This document shows, piece after piece, positions 7,564 through 14,631 of a stretch of 23,636 nt of DNA. Each line of letters opens with the position of its first letter. Position 1 is the first letter of the stretch. The stretch covers positions 1 to 23,636 of the forward strand of contig DATKPC010000026.1 in NCBI GenBank assembly GCA_035524275.1, given 5' to 3'. The notes below the pieces were generated by a model, which was not told the DNA's origin, ran no database searches, and worked only from the letters and a program-made list of their open reading frames with translations. The position numbers were made by a program, and so were the translations under genes. Source of the stretch: DATKPC01 sp035524275. GTDB taxonomy: Bacteria > Pseudomonadota > Gammaproteobacteria > Burkholderiales > Burkholderiaceae_F.

Positions 7564-8238
7564 CTAGCCGATCAGCTTGTGCCGTTCGTCGGCACGCGTG
7601 ATTCCCGGAAGCACATGGCTTGCGACGAACCACGAGATGCCGAACGCCTCCAGCGCCAGCAGTTCGAAGGCGTACACGAACCTGCGGTAGTGCGCGGCGA
7701 GGTCTCCGGCAAGCACGGCGTTCAACCCGAGCGACACGATCGACACGACGATCGCCACGAAGCAGACCACGTAGATCCTTGCCCGCCAGAGTGCCGGGAC
7801 GTGCGCTCTTTTCCTGGCGTCGCGATAGAACTCCAGGCAGAAGTACGCGAGCGCGCTGAACATCACGGCCGCGCACGCATAGTGGATTGACGGCATCTCG
7901 GCGGCGGCCCCGGCGCAGGCAGGGATCGACTCGTTGCGGCAGTCGCACGGGAACATGGCCACGCCAAACGCGGCGCACGAGGCCGTCTTGGACGCGAAGA
8001 AGTGGGAAACGGTCTCCCCGTTGTACGACATCAGGAACGCTGCGATCGCATACAGGAAGCCGACGAAGACGTTCCGCGACCAGTCGCCTGCGAAGCAGGA
8101 CTGGCTGATGGACGTCAGCGAGTCCGGAAGGTCCGACGCCCAGGTCGTGACGAGTCCGATCGACACCGCGATGACGCCGACGACCATCTTCGTCGTATGT
8201 TCGTCGATCGACGGGCGACGCGGTCGTTGAAAAAACAT
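7564..8238 (-). CDS. Uncharacterised multi-pass membrane protein
   Basis: A 224-residue integral membrane protein with about six predicted segments: VVGVIAVSIGLVTTWA, FVGFLYAIAAFLMS, the segment around AAFGVAMFP, HYACAAVMFSALAYFC, VVCFVAIVVSIVSLGL and LALEAFGISWFVAS. The loop after the third segment is cysteine-bearing (FPCDC, then PACAG), which could form disulfides or bind metal. The layout recalls DUF998/Frag1-like six-helix proteins, but I cannot assign it firmly. The open frame extends 39 codons upstream; GGGAGG six bases before the ATG at 8238 decides the start. It is 128 bp upstream of the DUF364 gene on the same strand, so co-transcription is possible. Confidence 0.7.
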   Translation of the reverse strand: MFFQRPRRPSIDEHTTKMVVGVIAVSIGLVTTWASDLPDSLTSISQSCFAGDWSRNVFVGFLYAIAAFLMSYNGETVSHFFASKTASCAAFGVAMFPCDCRNESIPACAGAAAEMPSIHYACAAVMFSALAYFCLEFYRDARKRAHVPALWRARIYVVCFVAIVVSIVSLGLNAVLAGDLAAHYRRFVYAFELLALEAFGISWFVASHVLPGITRADERHKLIG

Positions 8239-8457
8239 CGTGCCTCCCCTTCGCGCTCCAGTGGATGACAGGCCGTCGCGGCCTGACGACCGACGAGGTC
8301 GTGGAGCGTCGAGGCGATGTCCTGTCGTGGTCCAAGATGGCCCGATGCGGATCATGTCACGCCAAGCCCGCAGTTGCAGCCGGGCGGCGACGCATGTCCC
8401 GTCCCGGCGCCTGAGTCGACGCGACGAGCCTGCCTTAAGTTTCTTCAGAATGCAGCA

Positions 8458-8503
8458 CGGCCTGTCACGGTCGAGTCGTTCGATGACATCATCGGCCTGT
8501 CAC
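8458..8503. repeat. Pair of 11-bp direct repeats upstream of the GCS2 gene
   Basis: CGGCCTGTCAC occurs at 8458-8468 and again at 8493-8503, 35 bp apart (about 3.3 helical turns), ending 22 bp before the start codon. It may be a regulator-binding pair. The rest of the divergent gap 8239-8525 holds a small hairpin (AGGCCG-TCG-CGGCCT, 8270-8284) and no clear sigma-70 promoter. Confidence 0.35.
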
Positions 8504-8525
8504 CACGCGGAACCGGGGAGGCCGC

Positions 8526-9971
8526 ATGGGTCAGGACATCCGGTCGGCACACTTTGCGGCGCGCGACTTCGCGCGGTTCGAGCGTGCGCTGCGCGAGGAA
8601 ACGCAGCATGCCCACGACCTTTTCGAGCGCGGCGGCTTTTCGGCGCGCGAACCGATGGTGGGCCTCGAGCTCGAGGCCTGGCTCGTCGACCGCGAGGGCC
8701 GGCCGGCGCCGCGCAACGAGGAGTTCCTCGCGCGCCTGCAGTCGTCGGACGTGGTCACCGAGCTCGGCCGTTTCCAGTTCGAACTGAACGTGCCGCCGCA
8801 GCCGCTGGCGGGCACCGGATTGAGTCGCCTCGCCCAGGGTTTCCAGGCTACCTGGTCGGCGTGCTGCCGCACCGCGGCCGAGATGGGGCTTCGTGCGCTG
8901 GCGATCGGCATCCTGCCCACGCTGCGCGACGATGACCTTTGCCTGGCCAACATCTCGAATCGCGCGCGATATCGCGCGCTGAACGAACAGGTCCTGCGCA
9001 GCCGCGCCGGGCGCCCGATCCGCCTCGACATCGAGGGCACCGATGGGGCGCGCCTGCGCAGCGAGCACCGCGACGTCATGCTGGAGGCCGGCACGACCTC
9101 GCTGCAGGCGCACCTGCAGACGCCACCGCAGTGGGCGGCCCGCGCGTACAACGCGTCGATCATCGCGTCCGCGGCCACGGTCGCGCTGGCCGCCAACGCA
9201 CCGATGCTGTTCGGCCACCGCCTCGCTCACGACACGCGCATCGCGCTGTTCGAACAGGCGCTCGACATCGGCACCCGCGAAGGCAGCTATCGCGGCATCG
9301 TGCCGCGCGTGACCTTCGGCACCGGCTACGCCGGGTACTCGCTCGCCGAATGCTTCCGCGAGAACCTGGACCTTTTCCCGGTGATGCTGCCGATCGTATC
9401 GAGCGAGCCGAGCGTCCGGCTGGCGCACCTGCGGCTGCACAACGGGACCATCTGGCGCTGGAACCGGGCACTGATCGGCTTCGACGGCGATGGCACGCCG
9501 CACCTGCGCGTCGAGCATCGCCCGATGAGTGCCGGCCCGACGATCGCCGACATGATGGCGAACCTCGCGTTCTACTACGGGCTCGTCGGTTGGCTCGTGC
9601 AGTGCGACGAACCGCCCGAATTGCGGCTTCCCTTCCACGCCGCACGCGCGAATCTTTATGCCGCTGCCCGCTTCGGCCTTGCCGCCGAGGTCCACTGGCT
9701 CGACGGCGATCGCGTGCGGATCGGCGAGCTCGTCACCGAATCGCTGCTCGACCACGCGGCGGCGGGCCTGGACCGGTTCGGCGTCGACGCCGCGTGGGCG
9801 AAGCGCACGCTGCAGCTCATCGCCGATCGCGCCGAGATGGGCCAGACCGGCGCCGTCTGGCAGCGCCGTTGGCTGAGCCGTCACGGGCCGGACATGACCG
9901 CCCTCACCGATGCCTATGCCTCGCGCCAGGTCGACGGTGCGCCCGTGCACCAATGGGACACCGCGTCGTAG
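8526..9971 (+). CDS. Glutamate-cysteine ligase-like enzyme, GCS2 (carboxylate-amine ligase) family
   Basis: A 481-residue member of the GCS2 family, ATP-dependent enzymes that join the gamma-carboxyl of glutamate or a related acid to an amine. Features: VGLELEAWLVD (about 40-50), where acidic residues bind metal-ATP, then ELGRFQFELN (about 78-87), the EHRDVMLEAGTTSLQAHLQ segment (about 178-196) and the SNRARYRALNEQVL helix. GGGGAGG with a 4-base spacing precedes the ATG and fixes the start. The family includes both true gamma-glutamylcysteine synthetases and YbdK-like enzymes with weak activity; the sequence does not decide between them. It is transcribed alone, away from the membrane-protein gene. 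Confidence 0.8.
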   Translation: MGQDIRSAHFAARDFARFERALREETQHAHDLFERGGFSAREPMVGLELEAWLVDREGRPAPRNEEFLARLQSSDVVTELGRFQFELNVPPQPLAGTGLSRLAQGFQATWSACCRTAAEMGLRALAIGILPTLRDDDLCLANISNRARYRALNEQVLRSRAGRPIRLDIEGTDGARLRSEHRDVMLEAGTTSLQAHLQTPPQWAARAYNASIIASAATVALAANAPMLFGHRLAHDTRIALFEQALDIGTREGSYRGIVPRVTFGTGYAGYSLAECFRENLDLFPVMLPIVSSEPSVRLAHLRLHNGTIWRWNRALIGFDGDGTPHLRVEHRPMSAGPTIADMMANLAFYYGLVGWLVQCDEPPELRLPFHAARANLYAAARFGLAAEVHWLDGDRVRIGELVTESLLDHAAAGLDRFGVDAAWAKRTLQLIADRAEMGQTGAVWQRRWLSRHGPDMTALTDAYASRQVDGAPVHQWDTAS

Positions 9972-10041
9972 CATCTCCTTCGCGTGATCCGGTCGACGGC
10001 CGCTGCGCGACGGAGGCGATCGCCGGGGCAGGCGGGCCACT

Positions 10042-10857
10042 TCACGCGATGGCGCCCTGCGGATAGACGACGCGCACGCTGCCGTCGACGCCGCCGTCGG
10101 CCTGCACCAGCGCTCCGCCGGACGCTTGCCACTGGACCGCCGGCGTCGCGTCCCGGGTCGTGACGGCAACCTGCACGAAATCCGTGTAGGCCACGCTCGG
10201 ATACGGCGCATCGGCCGCGATGCCGTAGGCTTCGAGCGTCAACACGCAATCGACGAGTTCCGGAAGATTTTCGGCCGTGAGTTCGGTTGCCGGAAATCCA
10301 TCGAAGGCGCACGTGCAACTGAACAACCCATTCGCCTGGGCGACGACGTTCATCCGCCCGGTCACCGCGGTCCCGGGCTGCACCGCGACCCAGGGGCTGC
10401 AGAACATCGGATCATTCTCGGAACCCACCCAGAACGACGCGAGTCCCCAGTGGTCACCGCTGCCCGCGGCCGGCGACGTTCCCCATTGCAATACCGGCTG
10501 AAGGATGTGTTGTCCGGCGGCATCCTGCAGGCCGTTGAACAGGTAGATCAACTGGCCGCCGGCCGTCGTCGGCGGCGGCGGAACCGTCCACGCGGCCGAG
10601 AAGCTTGCGACCGGCGTTGCGGAGACGGTCTGCCAATCCGCCCAGGATATCCAGCCGCCTGCCGGCGCCTGCTCGGCGCGCTCTGCCGGCGCGATCGGCG
10701 CGGAAATGGAACGCCAGTTCACGTCGCTTCGACCTCGCGCTTCCCACGCGCGGCCGATGCGCCTGACGCGGGAACCTCCGGTCAATTGCCGGACATTGGC
10801 GAGGCGCCGCGGCCCCTTCGAGGTGAAGACGACTTCCGAGCCGGTCTTGACGGGCAT
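10042..10857 (-). CDS. Uncharacterised beta-rich protein
   Basis: A 271-residue protein with AGGGAGAT just upstream of the ATG. Residues 1-60 are basic and probably disordered. Residues about 65-260 are rich in predicted beta strands, with many aromatic residues and Gly: FSAAWTVPPPP, LIYLFNGLQDAAG, HILQPVLQWG, HWGLASFWVG, SPWVAVQPGTAVTGRM. This looks like a jelly-roll or concanavalin-like sandwich such as lectins or G1-type peptidases have. I cannot assign a family or see a catalytic pair. Three cysteines cluster at about 180-204 (SCTCAF, DCVL). No signal peptide is seen, which is unusual for such a fold. Confidence 0.6.
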   Translation of the reverse strand: MPVKTGSEVVFTSKGPRRLANVRQLTGGSRVRRIGRAWEARGRSDVNWRSISAPIAPAERAEQAPAGGWISWADWQTVSATPVASFSAAWTVPPPPTTAGGQLIYLFNGLQDAAGQHILQPVLQWGTSPAAGSGDHWGLASFWVGSENDPMFCSPWVAVQPGTAVTGRMNVVAQANGLFSCTCAFDGFPATELTAENLPELVDCVLTLEAYGIAADAPYPSVAYTDFVQVAVTTRDATPAVQWQASGGALVQADGGVDGSVRVVYPQGAIA

Positions 10858-10877
10858 CCGAATCTCCCTGACAGGGC

Positions 10878-10906
10878 TTGCTGCATCGCATCAGCCCCCG
10901 TACAAT
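10878..10906 (+). promoter_or_regulatory. Sigma-70 promoter of the DEAD-box helicase gene
   Basis: TTGCTG (10878-10883) and TACAAT (10901-10906) are separated by exactly 17 bp, with 4/6 and 5/6 consensus matches. The start site would be near 10913, giving a leader of about 185 bases. Confidence 0.6.
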
Positions 10907-10912
10907 CTTCGG

Positions 10913-11098
10913 CCTGTCCGGGCAGTCGAACGATACGTCCCACGCGGCGCCCGGCTTACACCATCCCCTCTGACGGTTCCCGGCATTCGCTGGGGCGCAC
11001 CTGGTTGGCGGCGATGCCGTCGCAACCGTTGCGACCCACGGGTTCGATTCAAGGTCCGACGGACCTTGCCCGAGCCTACTGAGCGACAAGGAACGTCC
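10913..11098 (+). promoter_or_regulatory. Long structured 5' leader of the helicase mRNA
   Basis: About 185 bases separate the predicted start site from the helicase ATG. Two clean hairpins lie here: GTCGCAA-CCG-TTGCGAC (11019-11035) and AAGGTCCG-A-CGGACCTT (11051-11067, which would fold with a 5-base loop). The second ends about 24 bases before the AAGGA ribosome binding site. Long structured leaders are typical of cold-shock RNA helicase genes and can mediate autoregulation. That role is inferred. Confidence 0.45.
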
Positions 11099-12553
11099 AT
11101 GAAACCCTCTTTCGATACCCGAAGCACGCGTCGATTGCCGCGACACGCAGGCCCGCAGATGATCGCACAGCGTCGCGACGCGCCGTCGGAATGGCCGGCC
11201 GCACCGACCGTGCGGAGCGTGCAAGCGCCGGTGGCTGAACTCGCCGCCAGCGCGTCGCCGACTCCTGGCGCCGGCGCCGGATTCGCCCGCCTCGGCCTGT
11301 GCGACGAGATCGTCCGTGCGGTGCAGGCCGCGGGCTACAACGAACCGACGCCCGTGCAGCAGCAGGCGATCCCGGCGGCCATGACGGGAAGCGACCTGAT
11401 GGTTTCTTCGAGCACCGGTAGCGGCAAGACGGCCTCCTTCGTGCTTCCCTCCCTACACCGGCTCGCGCAGCGCCATGACGCCTCGCGCCCGGCCGCGGGC
11501 GCCGGCCCGTCGTTGCTCGTGCTTGCCCCGACGCGCGAGCTCGCCATCCAGGTGGCGAAGGCTTGCGAAGTCTATGGCGCCCGGCTTCCGCGCTTGCGCG
11601 TGGCCACGGTGCTTGGCGGCGTCCCGTACGCGCTGCAGCTGCGCGCGGCGTCGGCGCCGCTGGACGTCCTGATCGCCACGCCGGGCCGGCTGCTCGACCT
11701 GCTGCGCGGCGGCCGGGTGCGGCTGTCGCGCGTGCAAACGCTGGTGCTCGACGAGGCCGACCGTATGCTCGACATGGGCTTCATCGACGACATCCGCGCG
11801 ATCGCCGCCGCAACGCCGTCGGCGCGCCAGACGCTGCTGTTTTCCGCGACGTTGGGTGGCGACGTGGCACGACTATCCGAAGGGCTGCTGCGCGCGCCGC
11901 GCCGCATCGAACTGCAGGCGGCGCGCACGCCGAACGCGTCGATCCTGCAGCGGCTGCACTGGGCCGACAATGCGCACCACAAGCAGGCCCTGCTCGGCCG
12001 CCTGTTGACGGATCCGCAGATCGACCAGGCGATCGTCTTTACGTCGACGCAACTCGACGCCGAGCGCATCAGCAGTGCGCTGCTCGCCGACGGCCATTCG
12101 GTCGCGGCGCTGCACGGCGGGATGCCGCAGGGGCAGCGCAATCGAACCTTGGGCAGCCTGCGCCGGCGCCAGTTGCGGGTCCTCGTCGCGACCGACGTCG
12201 CGGCTCGCGGAATCGACGTGCCGACCATCAGCCATGTCATCAACTACGGGCTGCCGCTGAAGGCGGAGGACTACGTGCACCGGATCGGCCGCACGGGCCG
12301 CGCCGGGCGCGCCGGCCTCGCCGTCACGCTCGCCGAGCACCAGCACGCGGCCGTCGTGCGCCGCATCGAGCGCTTTACCGGCCACCCGATCCCGGTGACG
12401 ACGCTCGAAGGCCTCGAGCCGCGCACGCGGGCGCAGTTCCGCGAGGCCACGCGCAAGGCGGCCCGCAAAGCCTCGAAAAGTGGGGCCCGTGCCACCGGCA
12501 GCGGCCGGCCCTTCGGCGACCGTCGCCCGCCCCACGGGGCGCGGCCGCGCTGA
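11099..12553 (+). CDS. DEAD-box ATP-dependent RNA helicase (RhlE-like)
   Basis: A 484-residue DEAD-box helicase that unwinds or remodels RNA, acting in ribosome assembly or mRNA decay. All family motifs are present: Q motif (FARLGLCDEI to PTPVQQQ, about 62-88), Walker A STGSGKT (105-111), PTREL (144-148), TPGRLLDLL, DEAD (218-221), SAT (249-251), VFTSTQ, ATDVAARGID (about 364-373) and HRIGRTGRAG (about 394-403). Residues 1-60 are a low-complexity extension. The last 40 residues are basic (KAARKASKSGAR), likely an RNA-binding tail. The open frame runs further upstream, but AAGGA before the ATG at 11099 and the promoter at 10878 set the start. It is closest to the RhlE branch by core sequence, which I state with caution. 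Confidence 0.92.
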   Translation: MKPSFDTRSTRRLPRHAGPQMIAQRRDAPSEWPAAPTVRSVQAPVAELAASASPTPGAGAGFARLGLCDEIVRAVQAAGYNEPTPVQQQAIPAAMTGSDLMVSSSTGSGKTASFVLPSLHRLAQRHDASRPAAGAGPSLLVLAPTRELAIQVAKACEVYGARLPRLRVATVLGGVPYALQLRAASAPLDVLIATPGRLLDLLRGGRVRLSRVQTLVLDEADRMLDMGFIDDIRAIAAATPSARQTLLFSATLGGDVARLSEGLLRAPRRIELQAARTPNASILQRLHWADNAHHKQALLGRLLTDPQIDQAIVFTSTQLDAERISSALLADGHSVAALHGGMPQGQRNRTLGSLRRRQLRVLVATDVAARGIDVPTISHVINYGLPLKAEDYVHRIGRTGRAGRAGLAVTLAEHQHAAVVRRIERFTGHPIPVTTLEGLEPRTRAQFREATRKAARKASKSGARATGSGRPFGDRRPPHGARPR

Positions 12554-12592
12554 CAAGCCGCGAGCGCTGTCCGAGGCCGTCAAGGCGCCGTC

Positions 12593-13150
12593 ATGTCGCT
12601 GGAGCCGCAGGATGTCGTCGCCAGAACGCGACGCTGGCTCGAGCGCGCCGTCATCGGTCTCAACCTGTGCCCCTTCGCGGGGTCGGTGTACCGCCAGGAC
12701 CGCATCCGGTACGTCGTCAGCAACGCAAGTGACGAAGCCGCGGTCCTCGGCGAACTGGTCACCGAATTGCGGCGGCTCCACGAGGCCGATTCGGCCAGCG
12801 TCGAGACGACGCTGCTGATCCTGCCGGCCGCGCTGGTCGACTTCCTCGACTTCAACGACTTCCTGGCTGTCGCGGAGTCCGTCGTCGCAAAGCTCGGTCT
12901 CGAGGGCGAATTGCAGGTCGCGAGCTTCCATCCAGGCTATCGCTTCGCCGGCACGCTCCCCGACGATCCGGGCAACGCGACCAACCGTTCGCCGTATCCG
13001 ACGCTGCACCTGCTGCGCGAGCGCAGCATCTCGCGTGCGGTGGACGCCTACGTGGGGATCGAGGAGATCGGCGAACGCAACGCGGAAACGCTGCGTCGCC
13101 TCGGGAACGAAGGCTGGGCTCGGCTTTGGCAGGAGCCGACGAAGGACTGA
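12593..13150 (+). CDS. DUF1415 family protein
   Basis: A 185-residue protein of the DUF1415 family, common in beta- and gammaproteobacteria and of unknown function. The family signatures are easily seen: TRRWLERAVIGLNLCPFA (about 12-29), ETTLLILPAAL, DFNDFLAVAE, QVASFHPGYRFAGT, the block NATNRSPYPTLHLLRE and SISRAV. The invariant Cys26 and the His in FHPGY might be functional residues. It starts 39 bp after the helicase stop on the same strand and may be read through from it. Confidence 0.85.
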   Translation: MSLEPQDVVARTRRWLERAVIGLNLCPFAGSVYRQDRIRYVVSNASDEAAVLGELVTELRRLHEADSASVETTLLILPAALVDFLDFNDFLAVAESVVAKLGLEGELQVASFHPGYRFAGTLPDDPGNATNRSPYPTLHLLRERSISRAVDAYVGIEEIGERNAETLRRLGNEGWARLWQEPTKD

Positions 13151-13166
13151 CGCCGTCGCCCTCGAT

Positions 13167-13181
13167 CGCTAGCCGCTAGCG
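13167..13181. repeat. 15-base perfect palindrome between convergent genes
   Basis: CGCTAGC-C-GCTAGCG spans the 25-bp gap between the convergent DUF1415 and NYN genes and contains the TAG stop of the NYN gene. The centre is too short for a stable RNA hairpin without opening inner pairs. It could be a weak two-way terminator or a protein site. Confidence 0.35.
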
Positions 13182-13997
13182 TGCCCGGACGTAGAGCACT
13201 TTCCGGTTCGTGCCTCCCTCGGCCCGCTCCTCGATCGCAAACAGGTCCTTGCGCGACACGACGAGGTCGCTCAATTTGCGAAAGCCGAAGAGCCGCGAAT
13301 CGAAGTCGGGCTGCAGCTTCGTCAGGTAGCTGCCGAACGTCCCGAGATTGGCCCAGCCGGAATCGTCCGAGGCCATTTCCAGCGCCTCCAGCACAAAATC
13401 AGTGGGTAGCGGCTTGGGTGCTTCGCGCGCCGCCGCAACCGCCGGCGGCGGCGATTCGGCTTCCTCGTGCGCCTGCGGCGCAGACGACGCGGCCCGTCCC
13501 GCACTCTCCGGGCGGCGAGCCGACATCGCGCGCAAGACCTCGGTAAAGACGAACTTGTGGCAGGCGTTGCGGAAGGCCTCCGGCGTCTTCTGCTCGCCGA
13601 AACCCAGCACCGTCAGGCCTTCCTCGCGGATGCGCAGCGCCAAGCCGGTGAAATCGCTGTCGCTCGACACGAGGCAGAAACCATCGAAGCGTCGCGTGTA
13701 CAGGAGATCCATCGCATCGATGATCAGCGTGCTGTCGGTGGCATTCTTGCCGGTCGTGTAGGCGAACTGCTGCACGGGCTTGATCGCGTGCTTGTTCAGC
13801 ACCTTCTTCCATTGCGCGCTTGCCGGCGACGTGAAGTCGCCGTAGATGCGCTTGACGGTCGCCTCGCCGAAGCGCGCGATCTCGGCGAGCAGCCCTTCGA
13901 TCACCGCCGCTTGGGCATTGTCGGCGTCGATCAGCACCGCGAGCCGCAGAGCGGGCTCGTCGTTCACGGGGCGATCGGAGGTACGTGGCGTTGCCAT
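13176..13997 (-). CDS. NYN-domain (PIN-like) protein with C-terminal LOTUS/OST-HTH domain
   Basis: A 273-residue protein. The N-terminal NYN domain (about 18-155) belongs to the PIN-like nuclease fold: VLIDADNAQA holds the first acidic pair (Asp24, Asp26), NATDSTLIIDAMDLLY the middle ones (Asp88, Asp95), and LVSSDSDF the last (Asp113, Asp115). These match the metal-binding acidic set of RNases of this class. After an Ala/Pro-rich linker (about 158-195), a LOTUS/OST-HTH domain (about 198-272) carries SDDSGWANLGTFGSYL and FGFRKLSDLV, a fold that binds RNA or G-quadruplexes. The architecture suggests an RNase or RNA-binding regulator; the target is unknown. The open frame reaches back to 14192, but the domain and AAAGG site fit the ATG at 13997. 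Confidence 0.87.
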   Translation of the reverse strand: MATPRTSDRPVNDEPALRLAVLIDADNAQAAVIEGLLAEIARFGEATVKRIYGDFTSPASAQWKKVLNKHAIKPVQQFAYTTGKNATDSTLIIDAMDLLYTRRFDGFCLVSSDSDFTGLALRIREEGLTVLGFGEQKTPEAFRNACHKFVFTEVLRAMSARRPESAGRAASSAPQAHEEAESPPPAVAAAREAPKPLPTDFVLEALEMASDDSGWANLGTFGSYLTKLQPDFDSRLFGFRKLSDLVVSRKDLFAIEERAEGGTNRKVLYVRAR

Positions 13998-14206
13998 CTC
14001 GAGCCTTTCAGGTACCGGAAGCCGCAGGCGAATCGATCTCGGACCGGGCGCCCATTCTAGGGGTAGCCGTTCGAGGCACGAAATCGGAACGCCATATTCA
14101 GGGCGCCTTTCAGGAAAACTTAAGGCGCATTCAAGGACTCCTCCCGGCGACGCGGCGGACACTTTGCCCGTCGACGACGCGAACCATCTCAAATCGGAGA
14201 GTCCAA

Positions 14207-14416
14207 ATGATCAAGACCATCGCCCCTCCGGCCGCACTGATCGCGACCGCCGTCCTCGCGGCCATCCTGTCGAGCCGGACCCACGGCGTCATGGAAGTCG
14301 GTGCGACCGGCGAGCAGTCGCTCTACGCCCAGTCGGTGCAACAGGTGCAGGAACTCTCCGCCGAGCCAAATCGAGTGTCGTCCGCGTCCGCATCGATCGG
14401 ACAAGGCGCACGCTGA
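14207..14416 (+). CDS. Small membrane-anchored or secreted protein, unknown function
   Basis: A 69-residue protein with a GGAGAG ribosome binding site seven bases before the ATG. Residues 5-23 are a hydrophobic segment (APPAALIATAVLAAILSS), either a signal anchor or a signal peptide. A cleavage site after THG is possible but weak. The remaining 45 residues are polar, rich in Ser, Gln and Ala (YAQSVQQVQELSAEP). I recognise no family. It sits about 215 bp upstream of the GAF-cyclase-TIR gene on the same strand, but a candidate promoter lies between them, so they need not be co-transcribed. Confidence 0.55.
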   Translation: MIKTIAPPAALIATAVLAAILSSRTHGVMEVGATGEQSLYAQSVQQVQELSAEPNRVSSASASIGQGAR

Positions 14417-14544
14417 CGCGGAATATCGCCGCAATCCGTCGTTGCTCGCGCGAACGGGTCCCTGGCGATGAACTCGCGCGGCCTCGTTCGGAGTCGACGT
14501 CGATACGCTTGGATCGAGGCGCGTCGCCGATTGGCGGGGAGTGC

Positions 14545-14573
14545 TTGGCGGCTCGGCCTGACCCGGCTAGGAT
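14545..14573 (+). promoter_or_regulatory. Candidate promoter of the GAF-cyclase-TIR gene
   Basis: TTGGCG (14545-14550) and TAGGAT (14568-14573) are 17 bp apart, each 4 of 6 matches. The start site would be near 14580, about 50 bases before the GTG at 14632, which supports that start and argues against the longer open frame. Confidence 0.35.
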
Positions 14574-14631
14574 CCGTCCAGGTTCCGGCCAGGATTCGGG
14601 TCAGTTCAGACCTGTCGCAGTCCTCCTCCCC

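Noticed and set aside
8445..10211. Long minus-strand open frame opposite the GCS2 gene
   Set aside because: No recognisable domain, shadow composition; the plus-strand gene has family motifs and a ribosome site.
13846..14631. In-frame upstream extension of the GAF-cyclase-TIR gene
   Set aside because: Arg/Ser-rich, overlaps the NYN gene and the 69-residue gene, and a candidate promoter lies at 14545-14573.
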